This document shows, piece by piece, positions 8,720 through 17,219 of a stretch of DNA of 64,000 nucleotides; the stretch's first letter is position 1, and every line of letters starts with the position of its first letter. Below the pieces are notes generated by a model. It saw nothing but the letters and a program-made list of their open reading frames with translations, was not told where the DNA came from and did no database searches. Both the position numbers and the translations under genes were made by a program. The stretch comes from Agromyces sp. H17E-10 (GTDB taxonomy: Bacteria; Actinomycetota; Actinomycetes; Actinomycetales; Microbacteriaceae): positions 1,240,001 through 1,304,000 of the forward strand of contig NZ_CP095042.1 in the NCBI RefSeq assembly GCF_022919715.1. The letters run 5' to 3'.

Positions 8720-9544
8720 TTACTGCGAGACGTCCTCGCCGAAGTACTTCTCTCCGAGCTCGGCGAGCACACCCTCCTCGCGGAGCTCCGCGAGGGCGCC
8801 GTCGACGGCCTTCACGAGAGCGGTCTTGTCCTTCGTGAACGCGAGGGCGCTCTCGCTCGGGTCGGTCTCGGCCGCGACGGCGAGCTTCGCGTCGGGCGTC
8901 TGCTTGACGTAGTCGAGGTAGGTGAGCTTGTCGTTGACGGTCGCGTCGACGCGGCCCTGCTGCAGGAGGGCGACGGCCTGCGCCCAGCCCTCGACGGCCT
9001 CGACCTTCGCGCCCGCGTCGACGGCGAGCTGGTAGAAGTTGCTCGTGAGCGACTGCGCGGTCGTCTTGCCCTTCAGGTCGTCGAAGCTCGTGATCGAGGT
9101 GTCGCCCTCGTTCACGACGACGACGCTCGGCGACACCGTGTACGGGGTCGAGAACAGGTAGCTCTTCTCGCGCTCGGGGTTGATCGAGACCTGGTTGGCG
9201 ATCACGTCGAACCGGCCTGCGTCGAGACCCGCGAAGATCGCGTCCCACTGGGTCTCCTGGAACTCGACCTTCAGGCCGAGCTTGTCGGCGACGGCCTCGG
9301 CCACCTCGACGTCGTAGCCGACGAGGTCGCCCGCGCCGCCCTCGTGGTAGGTGAACGGCTTGTACGTGCCCTCGGTCGCGACCGTGAGCGTGCCCGGCGT
9401 CACGAGGCCGTACTCGTCGCCCTTCGCGGAGGCGTCGGTGCCGGCGTCGTTCGACCCGCCCGACGAGCAGGCGGCGAGCGCGACGACGGCGAGGGATGCG
9501 GCGACGAGGCCGAGAAGAGTACGGGCGCGAGGGGCGCGAGCCAT
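8720..9544 (-). CDS. amino-acid ABC transporter substrate-binding lipoprotein
   Basis: 274-residue periplasmic-binding family 3 protein. The signal peptide has a lipobox ending at Cys26 (VALAAC), so it is membrane-anchored. The mature part shows the family motifs TLTVATEGTYKPFTYHE, GYDVEVAEAVADKLG and WDAIFAGLDAGRFDVIANQ. The ATG at 9544 has GGAG 8 nt upstream; longer in-frame starts lack this and would precede the signal peptide. First gene of the importer operon. The ligand is likely a polar or sulfur-containing amino acid; the exact one cannot be read from sequence. Confidence 0.92.
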   Translation of the reverse strand: MARAPRARTLLGLVAASLAVVALAACSSGGSNDAGTDASAKGDEYGLVTPGTLTVATEGTYKPFTYHEGGAGDLVGYDVEVAEAVADKLGLKVEFQETQWDAIFAGLDAGRFDVIANQVSINPEREKSYLFSTPYTVSPSVVVVNEGDTSITSFDDLKGKTTAQSLTSNFYQLAVDAGAKVEAVEGWAQAVALLQQGRVDATVNDKLTYLDYVKQTPDAKLAVAAETDPSESALAFTKDKTALVKAVDGALAELREEGVLAELGEKYFGEDVSQ

Positions 9545-9669
9545 GTGGATGCTCCGTTCGTGGGGAGGGGTGCGGCCGCGAGTCTGCGGCGTCGATGCGG
9601 TCGAGTCCATCACGGCCCGGCCGCAGAGTGAAACGGCGTTACCCCGCGTTGCATTCCCTGCGAGTCGTC

Positions 9670-9745
9670 GGTCGAGTAGCGCGAAGCGCGAGCGTGCGGG
9701 TTTCGAGACGCGTCGCCGCTCCGCGTCGGCGCTCCTCAACCAGCG
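9670..9745. repeat. intergenic palindromic repeat copy
   Basis: GGTCGAGTAGCGCGAAGCGC at the left and GGTTTCGAGACG ... GCTCCTCAACCAGCGG at the right form a composite copy of the dispersed element also seen near 4688 and 11331. It fills the gap between the aldehyde dehydrogenase stop and the ABC-transporter promoter region. Confidence 0.75.
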
Positions 9746-9762
9746 GAGGGAGTCGGCGCTTC

Positions 9763-11304
9763 TCAGCCAGCCGGAACGACGAGCACCCCGTCCTCCCGGC
9801 GCGGCACGCCGAGCGGGTTGCCGTCGGCGAGCTCGGGCGGCAGCACGGCGGCGGGGGCGTCCTGCCAGGTCGCCGGAGTCAGCCAGCGACGGATGGCCGT
9901 CGCGCCGACCGAGGTGTGCACCGACGCGGTCGTCGCCGGCCAGCCACCGCCGTGGTGCTGCCCCCACGTGATCGCGACGCCCGTCGGCCATCCGTTGAAC
10001 ACGAGTCGCCCGGCGACCTGTACGAGGCGGTCCGCGAGCGCCGCGACGTCCTCGTCGGGCGCGAGCTGGATCGACGCGGTCAGCGAGCCCTCGAGCACGT
10101 CGAGCGCGAGCGCGAGCTCTTCGTCGGAGCCGTACCGCACGAGCACCGTGAGCGGACCGAAGCACTCCTCGAGGTACGCCTCGTGCGCGGCGACGAACGC
10201 GGCGGCCGAGGTCGCGACGACGACGGGCGATGCGACGTCGGCGGCCCGCTCCCCCGCGAAGACGAGCTCGGCGTCGGAGCGCTCGGCGAGCGCGACCGAG
10301 CCGCGATCGAATGCGGCGGCGATGCCATCGGTCAGCAGGCGCTGCGGTGCCCCGGTGACGCCGGCGCCGTCGGCAGCACCCTCGAGCGCGGCGACGAGCG
10401 CCGCCTCGAACCCGGCACCGTCGGGCACGAACACGAGCCCGGGCTTCGTGCAGTACTGCCCGCCGTCGCGGGTGAACGAGCCGGCGAGGCCCGCGGCCAC
10501 ACCCGCGACCTGTGCGGGCGTCGCGACCGCGGCCCGCGTCACGACGACGGGGTTGATCGAGCCGAGCTCGCCATAGAACGGGATCGGCGCGGGCCTTGCC
10601 GACGCGAGGTCGAACAGCGCGCGCCCGCCGCGGGTCGAGCCCGTGAAGCCGACCGCGGTGACCCTCGGGTGCTCGACGAGGGCGGTGCCCTGCTCCATGC
10701 CCTCGACGAGCCGCAGCGCGTCGGCGGGGCCACTGGCCGCGGCGAGCGCGTCACGCGCGATCGACGTGATGCGCCGCGAGAGCCGCGGGTGCCCCGGGTG
10801 CGCCTTCACGACGACGGGGCAGCCCGCCGCGAGCGCCGACGCCGTGTCGCCGCCGAGCACCGAGAACGCGAACGGGAAGTTCGACGCCGCGAACACCGCG
10901 ACGACGCCGAGCGGCCGCAGCATCCGCCGGAGCGACGGCCGCGGCGGGATGAGCGACGCGTCGGGCGAGTCGATCGTCGCCTCGAGGTAGGAGCCCTCGT
11001 CGACGACGTCGCCGAAGAACCGCAGCTGCGTCGCCGTGCGCGTGACCTCGCCGTTCAGGCGCGCCGCCGAGAGGTGGGTCTCCTCCCCCGCGATGGCGAC
11101 GAGCTCGTCGCGGTACGCCTCGACGGCGTCGGCGATCGCGCGCAGCCATCGGCCGCGTTCGGCACGGCTCGAGCGCTCGAGCCCGGATGCCGCGGCGAGT
11201 GCGACCGCCAGCTCGACCTCGTTCGCGGGAGTCAGCTCGACGCGCTCGTCGCGGGTGAACGGCGGTTCCGTGCGGGGCGCGATGCCCGAGGCATCCGTGT
11301 TCAT
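9763..11304 (-). CDS. NADP+-type aldehyde dehydrogenase (2-oxoglutarate-semialdehyde dehydrogenase-like)
   Basis: 513-residue aldehyde dehydrogenase of the branch that includes 2-oxoglutarate (2,5-dioxovalerate) semialdehyde dehydrogenase. Recognised by FAASNFPFAFSVLGGDTA, GFTGSTRGGRALFDLAS, the ELGSINPV segment with the general-base glutamate and the catalytic cysteine in DGGQYCTKPG. Members oxidise the last aldehyde of pentose, aldarate or hydroxyproline breakdown. No sugar dehydratase lies beside it, so the substrate may instead be another C5 semialdehyde from the neighbouring acid-catabolic genes (inference). Repeats separate it from the acyl-CoA dehydrogenase upstream, so co-transcription is uncertain. 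Confidence 0.85.
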   Translation of the reverse strand: MNTDASGIAPRTEPPFTRDERVELTPANEVELAVALAAASGLERSSRAERGRWLRAIADAVEAYRDELVAIAGEETHLSAARLNGEVTRTATQLRFFGDVVDEGSYLEATIDSPDASLIPPRPSLRRMLRPLGVVAVFAASNFPFAFSVLGGDTASALAAGCPVVVKAHPGHPRLSRRITSIARDALAAASGPADALRLVEGMEQGTALVEHPRVTAVGFTGSTRGGRALFDLASARPAPIPFYGELGSINPVVVTRAAVATPAQVAGVAAGLAGSFTRDGGQYCTKPGLVFVPDGAGFEAALVAALEGAADGAGVTGAPQRLLTDGIAAAFDRGSVALAERSDAELVFAGERAADVASPVVVATSAAAFVAAHEAYLEECFGPLTVLVRYGSDEELALALDVLEGSLTASIQLAPDEDVAALADRLVQVAGRLVFNGWPTGVAITWGQHHGGGWPATTASVHTSVGATAIRRWLTPATWQDAPAAVLPPELADGNPLGVPRREDGVLVVPAG

Positions 11305-11330
11305 CTCATTCTCGTCTTTCTCATCGGTGC

Positions 11331-11463
11331 GGTTTCGAGACGCGTGCTGGTTTCGAGACGGCGCTGGCGCGCCTCCTCAACCCACCGCCTTCGTCGCTCG
11401 CTCCTCAACCAGCGGAAGGGGGTTTCGAGACGCGTGCTCCTTCGTCGCTCGCTCCTCAACCGG
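11331..11463. repeat. cluster of intergenic palindromic repeats
   Basis: Successive GGTTTCGAGACG half-units (11331, 11349, 11431) alternate with GCTCCTCAACC-type half-units (about 11380, 11400, 11451). They give at least two full copies of the element seen at 4688-4827 and occupy nearly all the space between two minus-strand genes. Confidence 0.8.
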
Positions 11464-11474
11464 CGGGCTCGGGT

Positions 11475-12671
11475 CTAGAAGGCGTTGAGTCCCGTCAGGG
11501 CGCGGCCGAGGATCAGCTGGTGGATCTCGTCGGTGCCCTCGTACGTGCGCACCGACTCGAGGTTCGCCGCGTGCCGCATGACGGGGAACGCGTTCGTGAT
11601 GCCGTCGCCGCCGAGGATCGTGCGCGCCTGGTGCGCGATCTCGAGCGCCTCGCGCACGCTGTTGAGCTTGCCGACCGAGATCTGGGCGGGCGTGAGCTTG
11701 CCCGCCTCCTTGAGCCGGCCGAGGTGCAGGGCGAGGAGCGTGCCCTTCTCGACCTCGAGGAACATGTCGGCGAGCTTCGCCTGCGTGAGCTGGTTGGCGC
11801 CGATCGGCTTGCCGAACACCTCGCGCGTGATGGAGCGGTCGAGTGCGACCTCGAGGCACGAGCGGGCGGCACCCATCGCACCCCAGACGATGCCGTAGCG
11901 GGCCTCGTTGAGGCAGCCGAACGGTCCCGAGAGCCCGGCAGCGCCCGGCAGGAGCGCGTCGGCGGGCAGGCGCACGCCGTCGAGGTCGATGTCGCACTGC
12001 ACGCTCGCGCGCATCGAGAGCTTGCCGTCGATCGCGGTCGCCGTGAAGCCCGGCGTCGAGGTCGGCACGATGAACCCGCGGACCGCGCGAGCCCCCTCGC
12101 CGAACTCGCCCGACGGGTCCTCGACGCGGGCCCACACGACGGCGACGTCGGCGAGCGCGGCGAGGCCGATCCAGCGCTTCGCGCCGTCGATGACCCATTC
12201 GTCGCCGTCGCGGCGGGCGACCGTCGTCATCGCCGCGGGGTCGCTGCCGCCCTGCGGCTCGGTGAGTGCGAAGCAGCCTACGAGCTCGCCAGCCGCCATG
12301 CCCGGCAGCCACTGCTGCTTCTGCTCCTCCGAGCCGTACTTGTAGATGGCGCTCATCGCGAGCGACCCCTGCACCGAGACGAACGTGCGCCAGCCCGAGT
12401 CGGCCGCCTCGAGCTCGAGGCAGACGAGGCCGTACGCGACGGCGCCGGCCCCGGCGCATCCGTATCCCTTGAGGTGCATGCCGAGGAAGCCCGCCGCACC
12501 GAGCTCGGGGATGAGCTCCTTGCGGAAGTGCTTGTTCTCGAAGTCCTCCTCGATGATCGGCATGATGCGCTCCTGCGCGAAGGCACGCGCCTTCTGCTGC
12601 CACTCGCGCTCCTCGTCGGTGAGCAGCGCGTCGAAGTCGAAGACCTGGTCGATGCGGGGTGCGGTGGTCAT
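11475..12671 (-). CDS. gcdH: acyl-CoA dehydrogenase, glutaryl-CoA dehydrogenase-like
   Basis: 398-residue flavoprotein. The order FALTEPQGGSDPAAM, KRWIGLAALAD, FGKPIGANQLTQAKLADM and the C-terminal YEGTDEIHQLILGRALTG fits glutaryl-CoA dehydrogenases more than general acyl-CoA dehydrogenases. The catalytic base is expected at the glutamate of RTYEGT. The enzyme would oxidise and decarboxylate glutaryl-CoA to crotonyl-CoA. The start at 12671 has AAAGGAAC upstream. The next gene in the same direction is a CaiB-type CoA transferase that could make glutaryl-CoA. Substrate assignment is by family resemblance and context. Confidence 0.85.
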   Translation of the reverse strand: MTTAPRIDQVFDFDALLTDEEREWQQKARAFAQERIMPIIEEDFENKHFRKELIPELGAAGFLGMHLKGYGCAGAGAVAYGLVCLELEAADSGWRTFVSVQGSLAMSAIYKYGSEEQKQQWLPGMAAGELVGCFALTEPQGGSDPAAMTTVARRDGDEWVIDGAKRWIGLAALADVAVVWARVEDPSGEFGEGARAVRGFIVPTSTPGFTATAIDGKLSMRASVQCDIDLDGVRLPADALLPGAAGLSGPFGCLNEARYGIVWGAMGAARSCLEVALDRSITREVFGKPIGANQLTQAKLADMFLEVEKGTLLALHLGRLKEAGKLTPAQISVGKLNSVREALEIAHQARTILGGDGITNAFPVMRHAANLESVRTYEGTDEIHQLILGRALTGLNAF

Positions 12672-12719
12672 GGTGTTCCTTTCGGTGGGTCTCAGGTCGT
12701 GGGTCGCGCGGGCGCGGGC

Positions 12720-13889
12720 CTACTCGGCCGCCTCGCGCCAGTCGGCGCCGGCGTGCTCGTCGAGCGCGGGCGGTGGGGTCAGATATCGGGGGGATGCCTC
12801 GCCGCGGAGCCCGATCGGGTTCGCGACCGTGCGACTGTGCCCGAGCTCGACGACCGGTTCGAGGCCGAGCCCGTCGGCGAAGGCGATCGCCTCGGCGACG
12901 TCGTTGACGAGACCGGCGGGCACGCCGGCAGCGCTGAACGCCGCGACCCAGTGCGCGGCGGGCGCCGTCGCGAGGGCTGCCTCGAGCTCGGCGTGCAGGT
13001 GGCCGCGGTGGGCGACGCGGGCCTCGTTGGTCGCATACCGCTCGTCGTCGGCGAGCGATGCGGCCGACGGGGATGCCTCGGCGAGCAGCCGCACGAGCGC
13101 GCCGAACTGCTTGTCGTTGCCGACGGCGATGACGAGGTCGCGGTCGCGCGCCGGGAAGACGGCGTACGGCGCGATCGACGGGTGGGCGTTGCCGAGTCGT
13201 CGCGGCGCCCGCCCGGTCGCAAGCGTCGAGGCGGCCTGGTTCGTGAGCGCCGAGAGCAGGCTCTGCAGCAGGTTGACCTCGACGAGCTGGCCGCGACCCG
13301 TGCGGTCGCGCTCGCGAAGGGCGAGCAGGATGCCGGAGACGGCGTTCTGCCCGCACAGCACGTCGACGAGCGCGACGCCCGCCTTCGCCGGCTCACCCTC
13401 GGGGTCGCCCGTGATCGACATGAGCCCGCCGACGGCCTGCACGAGCAGGTCGTACCCGGCGAGCGCCGCACCCTCGCCCGCGCCGAAGCCCGTGATCGAG
13501 CAGTACACGGCGCGGGGGTTGAGCTCGCGCAAGTCGTCGTACGACAGCCCGAACCTGGCCATCACTCCCGGCCGGAAGTTCTCGATGACGACGTCGGCCG
13601 ACGCCGCGAGCCGGCGGGCCTCGGCGAGCCCCTCGTCGGTCGTGAGGTCGAGCGCGACCGAGCGCTTGTTGCGGTTGACGCTGCCGAAGTAGGTGGCCAT
13701 GCCGCTCGCGTCGACCGGCGGTTTCCAGTGCCGGGTGTCATCACCCGCCGGAGGTTCGATCTTCACCACGTCGGCGCCGAAGTCGGCGAGCGTCATCGTC
13801 GCGTAGGGCCCGGCGAGCACACGGGAGAAGTCCGCCACGCGCAGCCCGTCGAGCACGCCTCGGGTCGTCGCCTCGGGTCGCTCGCTCAT
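12720..13889 (-). CDS. CaiB/BaiF-family (class III) CoA transferase
   Basis: 389-residue class III CoA transferase. The N-terminus LDGLRVADFSRVLAGPYATM, the segment VKIEPPAGDDTRHW and the catalytic-aspartate region are typical of the family. It would move CoA from succinyl-CoA or another donor to a dicarboxylic acid. With the glutaryl-CoA dehydrogenase-like gene 48 bp downstream, succinyl-CoA:glutarate CoA transferase is a reasonable guess. The ATG at 13889 (MSERPEAT) was preferred over an upstream ATG because GAAGGCGG precedes it. The divergent FadR-type gene at 14006 is the likely regulator. Confidence 0.87.
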   Translation of the reverse strand: MSERPEATTRGVLDGLRVADFSRVLAGPYATMTLADFGADVVKIEPPAGDDTRHWKPPVDASGMATYFGSVNRNKRSVALDLTTDEGLAEARRLAASADVVIENFRPGVMARFGLSYDDLRELNPRAVYCSITGFGAGEGAALAGYDLLVQAVGGLMSITGDPEGEPAKAGVALVDVLCGQNAVSGILLALRERDRTGRGQLVEVNLLQSLLSALTNQAASTLATGRAPRRLGNAHPSIAPYAVFPARDRDLVIAVGNDKQFGALVRLLAEASPSAASLADDERYATNEARVAHRGHLHAELEAALATAPAAHWVAAFSAAGVPAGLVNDVAEAIAFADGLGLEPVVELGHSRTVANPIGLRGEASPRYLTPPPALDEHAGADWREAAE

Positions 13890-13934
13890 GGTCCATCCGC
13901 CTTCGCATGTGCGCGACCGGTCGGCCGCACGTTC

Positions 13935-13952
13935 ATTCATCCTATAGTGAAT
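13935..13952. promoter_or_regulatory. candidate GntR/FadR-type operator overlapping a -10 element
   Basis: The AT-rich dyad ATTCA-N8-TGAAT has the -10-like TATAGG (minus strand) at its centre. It lies in the 117-bp gap between the divergent CoA transferase and FadR-type genes, where an autoregulatory operator would be expected. Confidence 0.45.
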
Positions 13953-13993
13953 CTTTTTTGCGCGCGCCGCCAGTCGACCGCCGCCCGCTCGGC

Positions 13994-13999
13994 TATCGT
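13994..13999 (+). promoter_or_regulatory. -10 hexamer for a leaderless transcript (FadR-type regulator)
   Basis: TATCGT followed by 6 nt and the ATG at 14006; no Shine-Dalgarno sequence. Confidence 0.5.
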
Positions 14000-14005
14000 G
14001 AACCC

Positions 14006-14767
14006 ATGGAATCGAGGGTGGGCCCGGGCGCACGCGAAGCCGTGTTCGCCCAGCTCGCCGACGCGGGCCGCGCCGAGCAGGTCGCGCAGCGCCTCACCGA
14101 CGGCATCGTGCTCGGCGTGCTCGACCCCGGCGAGCGACTGCCGAGCGAGCCCGAACTCGCCAGGCGCTTCGGCGTCGCCCTCATCACGGTGCGCGAGGGA
14201 CTCGGCATCCTGCGCGAGGCCGGCCTCGTCGAGACCCGCCGCGGGCGCGACGGCGGCAGCTTCGTCGTGCACGACGACGCCGAGCACCGCACGATCATCA
14301 CCGCCCGCCTGCGTGCGCTGGCACAGGTCGAGCTCAGCGACATGGCCGTGTACTTCGGCGCGATCCTCGCGGGCGTCGCCGAACGCGCCGCCGAGCGAGC
14401 CTCCGACGCCGACGCCGAACGACTCACGGCCTGGCTCGACGCCGCCGACTTCTCGACCGCGGCCGCTGCGCGCACCAACCAGGGCGGCTTCTTCCTCGAA
14501 CTCGCGGTGCTGAGCCAGTCGGCCCGGCTCGTGCGCGAGCAGATCCGGCTCCAGGCCGAGTTCGGGCCGCTCCTGCTGCTCGGCCTCGGCGACGACCACG
14601 AACGCCTCGAGGCCTCGGCGGTCAACCGTCGCATCGTGCGGGCGGTCGCTGCGGGCCGGCCGGGAAAGGCCCGCGAGGCGGCCGGCGCCCTCGTCGAGTC
14701 GCTCGCGACGTACCTGCTGCAGGCGAAGGCCCGCGTCGAACGGGGAGGCGGCCTCGATGAGCACTGA
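14006..14767 (+). CDS. FadR/GntR-family transcriptional regulator
   Basis: 253 residues. An N-terminal winged helix (VLDPGERLPSEPELARRFGVALITVREGL) is cited here only by position, residues about 38-66, followed by an all-helical FCD effector domain. Members sense carboxylic acids. It is divergent from the CoA transferase/glutaryl-CoA dehydrogenase genes and overlaps the downstream cache-domain gene by 11 bp, so the two are translationally coupled. It probably controls this catabolic island (inference). Leaderless-type -10 element at 13994-13999. Confidence 0.88.
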   Translation: MESRVGPGAREAVFAQLADAGRAEQVAQRLTDGIVLGVLDPGERLPSEPELARRFGVALITVREGLGILREAGLVETRRGRDGGSFVVHDDAEHRTIITARLRALAQVELSDMAVYFGAILAGVAERAAERASDADAERLTAWLDAADFSTAAAARTNQGGFFLELAVLSQSARLVREQIRLQAEFGPLLLLGLGDDHERLEASAVNRRIVRAVAAGRPGKAREAAGALVESLATYLLQAKARVERGGGLDEH

Positions 14768-15557
14768 CCACGAGCTTCCCGACGGCGCACGCGAGGCCGC
14801 CGACGCCGTCGCCCGGCTCTTCGCGAGTGCCTTCGACCTGCTCGCCGAGTGGCGCACGCCCATCGAGCAGGCGATCGCTCCCGGCATCCGCGCCGTCGCC
14901 GACCATGCGGCGCAGGCGACCGCCACGCCCGCCGCGCCGGCCGCCGCCGTCGGCGAGGTACGCCCGGCCGAGCTCGACCAGGTCGTCGCCGGGCTCGTGC
15001 TGCCGCGCCTGACCGAGCCCGACGCATTGCTCGTCGGCGCCGGATTCATCGCCGACGGCGAGATCGTGCGCGGCCGCGACGTGCACTTCGCCTGGTGGCT
15101 CGGCCCGCTCGACGACAACCCCGTGCTCGGCTCGACCGACGTGCCCACCCGACTCGACCTGTCGACGCGGGGCTACACCGAGTACCTGCGCGACTTCCGC
15201 GCCCTCGAGTGGTACCGCATCCCCGCGACGACGCGGCACGCGCACGTGACCGGACCGTACGTCGACCACCTCTGCACGTGCGACTACATCCTCACGCTCA
15301 CGATGCCCGTGCACGCACCCGACGGCGAGCGCATGGTCGGGGTGGTCGGCGCCGACATCTCGGTGCGCCGGCTCGAGCAGGAGCTCCTCCCCCGCTTCCT
15401 CGCGGTCGACGCCCCGCTCGCGCTCGTGAACGCCGACGGTCGCGTGGTGCTGTCGACCGACCCCGCGCTGCAGGTCGGGCAGCTCGCGGATGCCCCGGCG
15501 ACGACGCTCGACTGCCCGGGAACGCCGTTCCGGGTCCTCGTCGGCGACCGACCCTGA
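14757..15557 (+). CDS. soluble cache (PDC)-domain protein
   Basis: 266 residues without signal peptide or membrane helices. The central part (VGAGFIADGEIVRGRDVHFAWW cited as residues 95-117, then STRGYTEYLRDFRALEWY) matches a PDC/Cache ligand-binding fold, ending with VVGADISVRRLEQELLPRF. Cache domains normally sense small ligands outside the cell, so a free cytoplasmic version is unusual. The ATG lies inside the FadR-type gene (11-bp overlap), implying joint function, perhaps as a ligand-binding partner of that regulator (inference). No catalytic motif recognised. Confidence 0.75.
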   Translation: MSTDHELPDGAREAADAVARLFASAFDLLAEWRTPIEQAIAPGIRAVADHAAQATATPAAPAAAVGEVRPAELDQVVAGLVLPRLTEPDALLVGAGFIADGEIVRGRDVHFAWWLGPLDDNPVLGSTDVPTRLDLSTRGYTEYLRDFRALEWYRIPATTRHAHVTGPYVDHLCTCDYILTLTMPVHAPDGERMVGVVGADISVRRLEQELLPRFLAVDAPLALVNADGRVVLSTDPALQVGQLADAPATTLDCPGTPFRVLVGDRP

Positions 15558-15596
15558 GCATCCCCTGCAACCGGGTCGAGAAGAATCATTCGTTGT

Positions 15597-15602
15597 TATA
15601 TC
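15597..15602 (+). promoter_or_regulatory. probable -10 region upstream of succinate-semialdehyde dehydrogenase
   Basis: The locally AT-rich TTGTTATATCTTTG stands out in a 70% G+C intergenic region; TATATC is the best -10 match. It would give a leader of about 105 nt carrying a CCTTCGA-type repeat. Confidence 0.4.
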
Positions 15603-15640
15603 TTTGACGCGAGCGTCTGCATCGCGGCACGCGCCCACCC

Positions 15641-15681
15641 CCTTCGAGCGGCTCAGGCCCTTCGACAGGCTCAGGGAGCGG
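15641..15681. repeat. CCCTTCGACAGGCTCAGGG-type intergenic repeat, two half-copies
   Basis: CCTTCGAGCGGCTCAGG (15641-15657) is followed directly by CCCTTCGACAGGCTCAGGGA (15658-15677). This is a dispersed imperfect palindrome widespread in actinobacteria, and a third copy lies at 44388-44410. It falls in the leader of the following gene. Confidence 0.7.
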
Positions 15682-15714
15682 AGTTCCGCGGTGCACCCGA
15701 GAAGGAGAATCCAA

Positions 15715-17079
15715 ATGCCCTATGCCGTGACCAACCCCGCAACCGGCGAGGTCGTCAAGAGCTTCGACACCATCACCGACGACGGCCTGCAGGCCGCCAT
15801 CACCGCGGCGACCGAGGCGCACCGCGGCTGGTCGCGCAACTCGACCGTCGCCGAGCGCGCCGCCCTCATCCGCCGCGTCGCCGAGCTGCACAACGAGCGT
15901 GCGCAGGAGCTCGGCGAGATCATCGTCCGCGAGATGGGCAAGCCCATCGAGCAGGCCGTCGGCGAGGTCGAGTTCGCCGCCGCGATCTACGAGTACTACG
16001 CCGACAACGCCGAGTCGCTGCTCGCCGACGAGAAGATCGACCTGCTCGCGGGCGAGGGCTCGGCCCTCATCCGTCGCTCGTCGCTCGGCGTGCTGCTCGG
16101 CATCATGCCGTGGAACTTCCCGTACTACCAGGTCGCCCGCTTCGCCGGCCCCAACCTCATCATCGGCAACACCATCCTGCTGAAGCACGCCGAGCAGTGC
16201 CCCGAGTCGGCCGCCGCGATGGAGCAGATCTTCCGCGACGCCGGCTTCCCCGAGGGCGCCTACGTCAACATCTACGCCTCGCACGCGCAGATCGAGACCG
16301 TCATCGCCGACCCGCGCGTGCAGGGCGTCTCGCTCACGGGCTCCGAGCGCGCCGGTGCGATCGTCGCCGAGATCGCGGGCCGCCACCTCAAGAAGGTCGT
16401 GCTCGAGCTCGGCGGTTCCGACCCCTTCATCCTGCTCTCGACCGACGACCTCGACGCGACCGTCGACCAGGCGGTCTTCGCCCGCGTCGACAACAACGGC
16501 CAGGCCTGCAACGCGGCCAAGCGCTTCATCGTCGTGGAAGACCTGTACGAGCCCTTCCTCGAGAAGTTCACCGCGAAGATGAACGCGGTCGAGGAGGGCG
16601 ACCCCGCCAAGGAGGGCACCGCGCTCGGCCCGCTCTCGTCGGCGAAGGCCGCCGAGGGGCTCGCCGAGCAGGTCTCGCGCGCCGTCGCGCAGGGTGCGAC
16701 CCTGCACTCGGGCGGCACGAAGAACGGCAACTACTACTCGGCGACGATCCTCACCGACGTGCAGCCCGGTTCCGACGCCTTCCACGAGGAGTTCTTCGGC
16801 CCCGTCGCGCAGGTCTTCAAGGTCGCCGACGAGGACGCGGCCGTCGAGCTTGCGAACAACACCCCGTTCGGCCTCGGCTCGTACGTCTTCACGACCGACG
16901 ACGAGCAGGCGCTCCGCGTCGCCGACAAGATCGACGCCGGCATGGTGTTCGTGAACGTCGTCGGCGCCGATGGCGCCGAGCTGCCCTTCGGCGGCGTCAA
17001 GCGCTCGGGTTCGGGCCGTGAGCTCGGTCGCTTCGGAGCCGACGAGTTCGTGAACAAGAAGATGATCCGCATCGGCTGA
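15715..17079 (+). CDS. gabD: NAD-dependent succinate-semialdehyde dehydrogenase
   Basis: 454-residue aldehyde dehydrogenase starting MPYAVTNPATGEVVKSF, typical of the short actinobacterial SSADH group. Landmarks are MPWNFPYYQVARF, SLTGSERAG, the glutamate in VVLELGGSDPF and catalytic Cys265 in NNGQACNAAKRF. GAAGGAGA at 15701-15708 sets the start. It oxidises succinate semialdehyde, or glutarate semialdehyde, to the dicarboxylate. Position after the FadR/cache genes suggests it feeds the CoA-transferase/glutaryl-CoA route next door (inference). A second SSADH-type gene runs off the right edge. Confidence 0.88.
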   Translation: MPYAVTNPATGEVVKSFDTITDDGLQAAITAATEAHRGWSRNSTVAERAALIRRVAELHNERAQELGEIIVREMGKPIEQAVGEVEFAAAIYEYYADNAESLLADEKIDLLAGEGSALIRRSSLGVLLGIMPWNFPYYQVARFAGPNLIIGNTILLKHAEQCPESAAAMEQIFRDAGFPEGAYVNIYASHAQIETVIADPRVQGVSLTGSERAGAIVAEIAGRHLKKVVLELGGSDPFILLSTDDLDATVDQAVFARVDNNGQACNAAKRFIVVEDLYEPFLEKFTAKMNAVEEGDPAKEGTALGPLSSAKAAEGLAEQVSRAVAQGATLHSGGTKNGNYYSATILTDVQPGSDAFHEEFFGPVAQVFKVADEDAAVELANNTPFGLGSYVFTTDDEQALRVADKIDAGMVFVNVVGADGAELPFGGVKRSGSGRELGRFGADEFVNKKMIRIG

Positions 17080-17099
17080 TCATGCATTTCGCGTGAAAT

Positions 17100-17134
17100 C
17101 GGATGCCCCGGGGCCTCGTGCCCCGGGGCATCCG
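17100..17134 (+). terminator. strong hairpin terminator
   Basis: Perfect stem CGGATGCCCCGGGG / CCCCGGGGCATCCG around a 7-nt loop, 21 nt after the dehydrogenase stop codon, followed by GTGTTT. Confidence 0.8.
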
Positions 17135-17219
17135 GTGTTTCCGCCTCCCGCGTGGCTAAGATGCCGAACGGCGGTCGCCTTTCGCGCCGCCGCGACGCCG
17201 ATCCGACCTTGGGGGCACT

